Notes under the pieces: model-generated
The model's database searches: none
Told to the model about the DNA's origin: nothing
What the model saw: the letters and a program-made list of their open reading frames with translations, nothing else
Source: Flavobacteriaceae bacterium
GTDB taxonomy: Bacteria; Bacteroidota; Bacteroidia; Flavobacteriales; Flavobacteriaceae
Direction: 5' to 3'
Length of the DNA: 8,850 nucleotides
Assembly (NCBI GenBank): GCA_947472705.1
Contig: CANJDA010000086.1
Location: forward strand, 1 to 8,850
Position numbers and translations under genes: made by a program
Shown here: piece by piece, positions 6,338 to 8,850 of the stretch
How the letters are laid out: each line of letters begins with the position of its first letter
How positions within the stretch are numbered: position 1 is the first letter of the stretch

Positions 6338-7561
6338 ATGGCAAAAATTAAAGTAGCTAATCCGGTGGTAGAAATCGATGGCGATGAAATGACACGAATT
6401 ATTTGGAGCTTCATTAAAGAACAATTAATTCTTCCTTATTTAGATATTGATATTAAATACTATGATTTGGGAATTGAAAGTCGTGAAGCCACCAAAGATC
6501 AAATCACTATAGACTGTGCTGATGCAATCAAACAATATAATGTTGGTATCAAATGTGCAACAATAACTCCAGATGAAGAAAGAGTAAAAGAATTCAACCT
6601 TTCTGAAATGTGGAAATCTCCTAATGGAACCATCCGTAATATTGTTGGAGGAACCGTTTTCCGCGAACCAATCATAATGAAAAATGTACCACGTTACGTT
6701 CAAGGTTGGACTAAACCAATTGTTATTGGCCGTCATGCTTTTGGTGACCAATACAAAGCAACCGATAAAGTTATCAAAGGAAAAGGAACTTTAACCATGT
6801 CGTTTACCAATGAAGCTGGCGAAACAACTTCTTGGAACGTTTATGATTTCAAAGGTGATGGTGTTGCACTATCAATGTATAATACCGATGAAAGCATTTA
6901 TGGTTTTGCACATTCATCATTCCAAATGGCATTAACCAAAAAATGGCCTTTATACCTTTCTACTAAAAACACTATCTTAAAAGCTTATGATGGACGTTTC
7001 AAAGATATCTTTGAAGAAGTATACCAGCAGCATTACAAAGCCGATTTTGATGCTATCGGAATTACTTATGAACACCGATTAATTGATGACATGGTTGCTT
7101 CATGCATGAAATGGAATGGAGGATTTGTATGGGCATGTAAAAACTATGACGGCGATGTTCAATCGGATACTGTGGCTCAAGGATTTGGTTCACTAGGATT
7201 GATGACGTCAGTATTGGTAACTCCAGACGGAAAAACGGTTGAAGCCGAAGCCGCTCACGGTACTGTGACTCGTCACTACAGAGAACACCAAAAAGGAAGA
7301 AAAACATCTACCAACCCAATAGCTTCAATTTTTGCTTGGACACGCGGATTAGAACACCGAGGAAAATTAGATAACAATCAGGAATTAGTTGATTTCTGTT
7401 TGGCATTGGAAACAGTTTGTATCGAAACTGTAGAAAGTGGAAAAATGACTAAGGACTTAGCCATGTTAGTAAAACCAGAAGGTTTAACAGATGCAGATTA
7501 TCTTTCAACAGAAGATTTTCTCCAAGCTTTAAAAACTAATTTGGATAAAAAACTTGCATAA
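6338..7561 (+). CDS. icd: NADP-dependent isocitrate dehydrogenase, eukaryotic-type
   Basis: This 407-residue cytoplasmic TCA-cycle enzyme converts isocitrate to 2-oxoglutarate and CO2, making NADPH. It resembles the homodimeric subfamily that includes human IDH1 more than the E. coli enzyme, and numbering is identical to human IDH1 to about residue 140. Substrate and cofactor residues are present: Thr77, Ser94, Asn96, Arg100, Arg109, Arg132 (in GRHAFGDQY) and Tyr139. So are Lys210, Asp250, Asp273 and Asp277, two positions below their human counterparts. The isocitrate/isopropylmalate dehydrogenase signature is NYDGDVQSD...GFGSLG at 269-287. The stretch VEAEAAHGTVTRHYREHQKG (301-320) carries the NADP-binding region. 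The ATG at 6338 gives the standard N-terminus (NPVVEIDGDEMTRIIW at 8-23). It is a single-gene transcript with its own promoter element, ending in a strong terminator. Confidence 0.97.
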   Translation: MAKIKVANPVVEIDGDEMTRIIWSFIKEQLILPYLDIDIKYYDLGIESREATKDQITIDCADAIKQYNVGIKCATITPDEERVKEFNLSEMWKSPNGTIRNIVGGTVFREPIIMKNVPRYVQGWTKPIVIGRHAFGDQYKATDKVIKGKGTLTMSFTNEAGETTSWNVYDFKGDGVALSMYNTDESIYGFAHSSFQMALTKKWPLYLSTKNTILKAYDGRFKDIFEEVYQQHYKADFDAIGITYEHRLIDDMVASCMKWNGGFVWACKNYDGDVQSDTVAQGFGSLGLMTSVLVTPDGKTVEAEAAHGTVTRHYREHQKGRKTSTNPIASIFAWTRGLEHRGKLDNNQELVDFCLALETVCIETVESGKMTKDLAMLVKPEGLTDADYLSTEDFLQALKTNLDKKLA

Positions 7562-7579
7562 ATATTTAAGTATATAAAT

Positions 7580-7607
7580 AAAAAAGCGACCAAATGGTCG
7601 CTTTTTT
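7580..7607. terminator. bidirectional terminator shared by icd and the convergent gene
   Basis: A GC-rich stem GCGACC (7586-7591) and GGTCGC (7596-7601), loop AAAT, is flanked by six A residues (7580-7585) and six T residues (7602-7607). The full stem is 12 bp with a U-tract in both directions. It lies 19 bp after the icd stop. On the other side, its last two bases overlap the stop codon (7606-7608) of the minus-strand gene. Confidence 0.93.
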
Positions 7608-8283
7608 ATTGCTCTTTAAGCAGCATATCTTGTTTTAGTATAATCAGCTTGGCTTTCACTCCGGTGGTAAGATTCCATTTATTTGTAGTTACTAAACTTC
7701 CCTTTTCATCATAAATAAGAAATTGTGCCGTGTTAGGACCAGATTCTCCTTGATTAAGAGCTTCAACTTCAATTTTATTAATTCCTTCCTTTAGTTCCAA
7801 AAATACTTCTCTAAACTCAACATCCAACAAAATAGCATCAACCGCCACTTTATCATTTAACCAAATTCTAACCACATCACCGTCTGGAGCCTCGTGATCT
7901 CTGCAAGCTATTTTTATGATTTTGGTCCCTACTTTGAATTCACCTAAGAAAGTATCGCTTTTATATTTTTCGAGTATAACACCGTCATTACTTTTTCTGT
8001 TTAAGTTTTCGGTGTAATTTTTAGATTGGTTTTCAAATTGCTCTTTATCCATCACGCTTTTTTCTTCTTCTGGTTTTTTATTAAGCAACGAAACAGAAGT
8101 AAGCAATTTATCTTTCTTATCAAAAATACTTGGATACGTTATAGCTCTAGAAGAAGTAGGCGATATTGTTCCCGAACTATTACTTACAGGAGCTATGTTC
8201 ACCGTTCGTTTAGGGGTTTCAAATTGTGAGAATCCTTTTAACGAACACAATAAAAGTAAGAATAAAACGTTATATCCTCTCAT
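7606..8283 (-). CDS. uncharacterised secreted protein with C-terminal beta-rich domain
   Basis: This 225-residue protein has a clear Sec signal peptide: basic start, hydrophobic core at about 6-15, and a likely cleavage near GFSQ (17-20). Cys13 lacks a lipobox context, so a soluble periplasmic or secreted product is likely. Residues 21-105 are polar and low in predicted structure (Ser/Thr/Pro-rich, then Lys/Glu/Asn-rich). From about 110 to 217 the alternating hydrophobic pattern suggests a beta sandwich, with conserved-looking motifs CRDHEAPDGDVVRIWLND (127-144), EGINKIEVEALNQGESGPNT (166-185) and NKWNLTTGVKA (201-211). I recall similar unnamed secreted proteins in Flavobacteriaceae but know no function. 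No type IX C-terminal sorting domain is evident. It converges on icd, shares its terminator, and is divergent from a TonB-dependent receptor gene. The ATG at 8283 is the only start that keeps the signal peptide. Confidence 0.8.
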   Translation of the reverse strand: MRGYNVLFLLLLCSLKGFSQFETPKRTVNIAPVSNSSGTISPTSSRAITYPSIFDKKDKLLTSVSLLNKKPEEEKSVMDKEQFENQSKNYTENLNRKSNDGVILEKYKSDTFLGEFKVGTKIIKIACRDHEAPDGDVVRIWLNDKVAVDAILLDVEFREVFLELKEGINKIEVEALNQGESGPNTAQFLIYDEKGSLVTTNKWNLTTGVKAKLIILKQDMLLKEQ

Positions 8284-8304
8284 TATTTGTAACTATTGAC
8301 TTTG

Positions 8305-8333
8305 CAAAAGTATTTAAAATGTTGCTATGAAAA
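8305..8333 (-). promoter_or_regulatory. Bacteroidota-type promoter for the secreted-protein gene
   Basis: On the minus strand a perfect -7 element TACTTTTG (8312 down to 8305) lies 21 bp before the ATG at 8283. A TTTTC at 8333-8329 is an imperfect -33 element. The -7 sequence is the same as that at 2201-2208. The predicted leader is very short, about 15 nt. Confidence 0.6.
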
Positions 8334-8423
8334 CTTTTTAATTAACCAAAGCTTAACAAATCATTGGTAACAATTCATTCCATTATTCGTCAAACGCACA
8401 ATTGAAACAAAATCATCAATCAC

Positions 8424-8850
8424 ATGCTACAAAAAATCATGCTGTTGTTACTGTTTTTAGTAACAACCATCTCCTTTTCGCAAGAAAAAAAATATAACAA
8501 ATCCACAAAACAAAAATACACTCTGAGTGGCACTATTTCGGATTCAAAAACCTACGAAACACTTATTGGAGTTAACATTTTCATCCCAGAAACTAAAACC
8601 GGTATTACCACCAATGAGTACGGATTTTTTTCAATCACACTTCCCAAAGGAACTTACAAAATCCAAATCAGTTATTTAGGTTATGAAACTATCGATGAAA
8701 CTATTTCTTTAGAAAAAGATATCAAGAAGAATTTTAATCTAAGTGAAACTGGAGAAGTCTTAGAAGAAGTCGTTATCAATACCGAAAAAACCGCAACAAA
8801 CATTCGCAAACCAGAAATGAGTGTCAACAAACTCTCTATCGGAACTATCA
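8424..8850 (+). CDS. TonB-dependent receptor, N-terminal part (3' truncated)
   Basis: This open frame of 142 codons runs off the right edge. It starts at ATG 8424 with a signal peptide (basic start, hydrophobic 5-14, likely cleavage after SFSQ at 17-20). Residues 32-108 form a carboxypeptidase-regulatory-like beta domain: YTLSGTISDSKTYETLIGVN, then TTNEYGFFSITLPKGTYKI and SYLGYETI. This domain is typical of the N-terminus of Bacteroidota outer-membrane receptors. From 111, EVLEEVVINTE leads into what should be the TonB plug domain, cut off at the edge. The full protein would be a beta-barrel importer energised by TonB-ExbBD; its substrate cannot be judged from this part. No strong promoter was found. 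A weak TTG-N17-TATTCGTC at 8364-8391 is the best candidate. It is divergent from the secreted-protein gene, with 140 bp between start codons. Confidence 0.9.
   Translation, partial: MLQKIMLLLLFLVTTISFSQEKKYNKSTKQKYTLSGTISDSKTYETLIGVNIFIPETKTGITTNEYGFFSITLPKGTYKIQISYLGYETIDETISLEKDIKKNFNLSETGEVLEEVVINTEKTATNIRKPEMSVNKLSIGTI

Noticed and set aside
6440..7307. Minus-strand open frames (6440-6751, 7062-7307) opposite icd
   Set aside because: They are antisense to a highly conserved gene and their translations look like random composition.
7606..7700. Type IX C-terminal sorting domain on the secreted protein
   Set aside because: The last residues lack the usual sorting-domain pattern and end in a charged KEQ tail.
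8026..8229. Plus-strand 67-codon frame opposite the secreted-protein gene
   Set aside because: It is Phe- and Arg-rich antisense sequence with no start signals. The opposite strand has a signal peptide and promoter.
8364..8391. Promoter for the TonB-dependent receptor (TTG-N17-TATTCGTC)
   Set aside because: The -7 element lacks the TTTG part, so it is too weak to list as a feature.

Overview
The window looks like chromosomal DNA from a Flavobacterium-type member of the Bacteroidota. The base composition is AT-rich. Start codons lack clear Shine-Dalgarno sequences and sit behind A-rich leaders. Several upstream regions carry the Bacteroidota -7 promoter element TAnnTTTG. The gene content also fits: a PorX-type type IX secretion regulator, a fused SecDF, and a TonB-dependent receptor with a carboxypeptidase-regulatory-like N-domain. 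No mobile element, CRISPR array, tRNA or rRNA was seen.

Layout, left to right. (1) The 3' end of a porX-like gene (PglZ domain) runs off the left edge. It is followed 15 bp later by tsaE (tRNA t6A synthesis) and 44 bp after that by an alanine-dehydrogenase-family gene, all on the plus strand. A small membrane-anchored DUF4258-type protein follows, with its own promoter and terminator. (2) A 329-bp gap (2649-2977) between convergent genes holds two terminators, an extra hairpin and a three-copy short repeat. (3) A 986-codon secDF fusion lies on the minus strand, with a leader of about 120 nt. (4) A 399-bp divergent regulatory region (5939-6337) separates secDF from a eukaryotic-type NADP isocitrate dehydrogenase gene (icd) on the plus strand. 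(5) icd converges on an uncharacterised secreted protein gene on the minus strand, and the two share one bidirectional terminator. (6) Divergent from that gene, a TonB-dependent receptor starts at 8424 and runs off the right edge.

Functionally this is mostly core-genome content: envelope and secretion functions (PorX, SecDF, TonB-dependent receptor, a secreted protein), central metabolism (isocitrate and alanine dehydrogenases) and tRNA modification. I see no clear new multi-gene system. The points most worth a second look are an apparent His-to-Gln change at the classical catalytic position of the alanine dehydrogenase, competing hairpins in the 2704-2977 gap, a CRP/FNR-like palindrome upstream of icd, and the uncharacterised secreted protein at 7606-8283.
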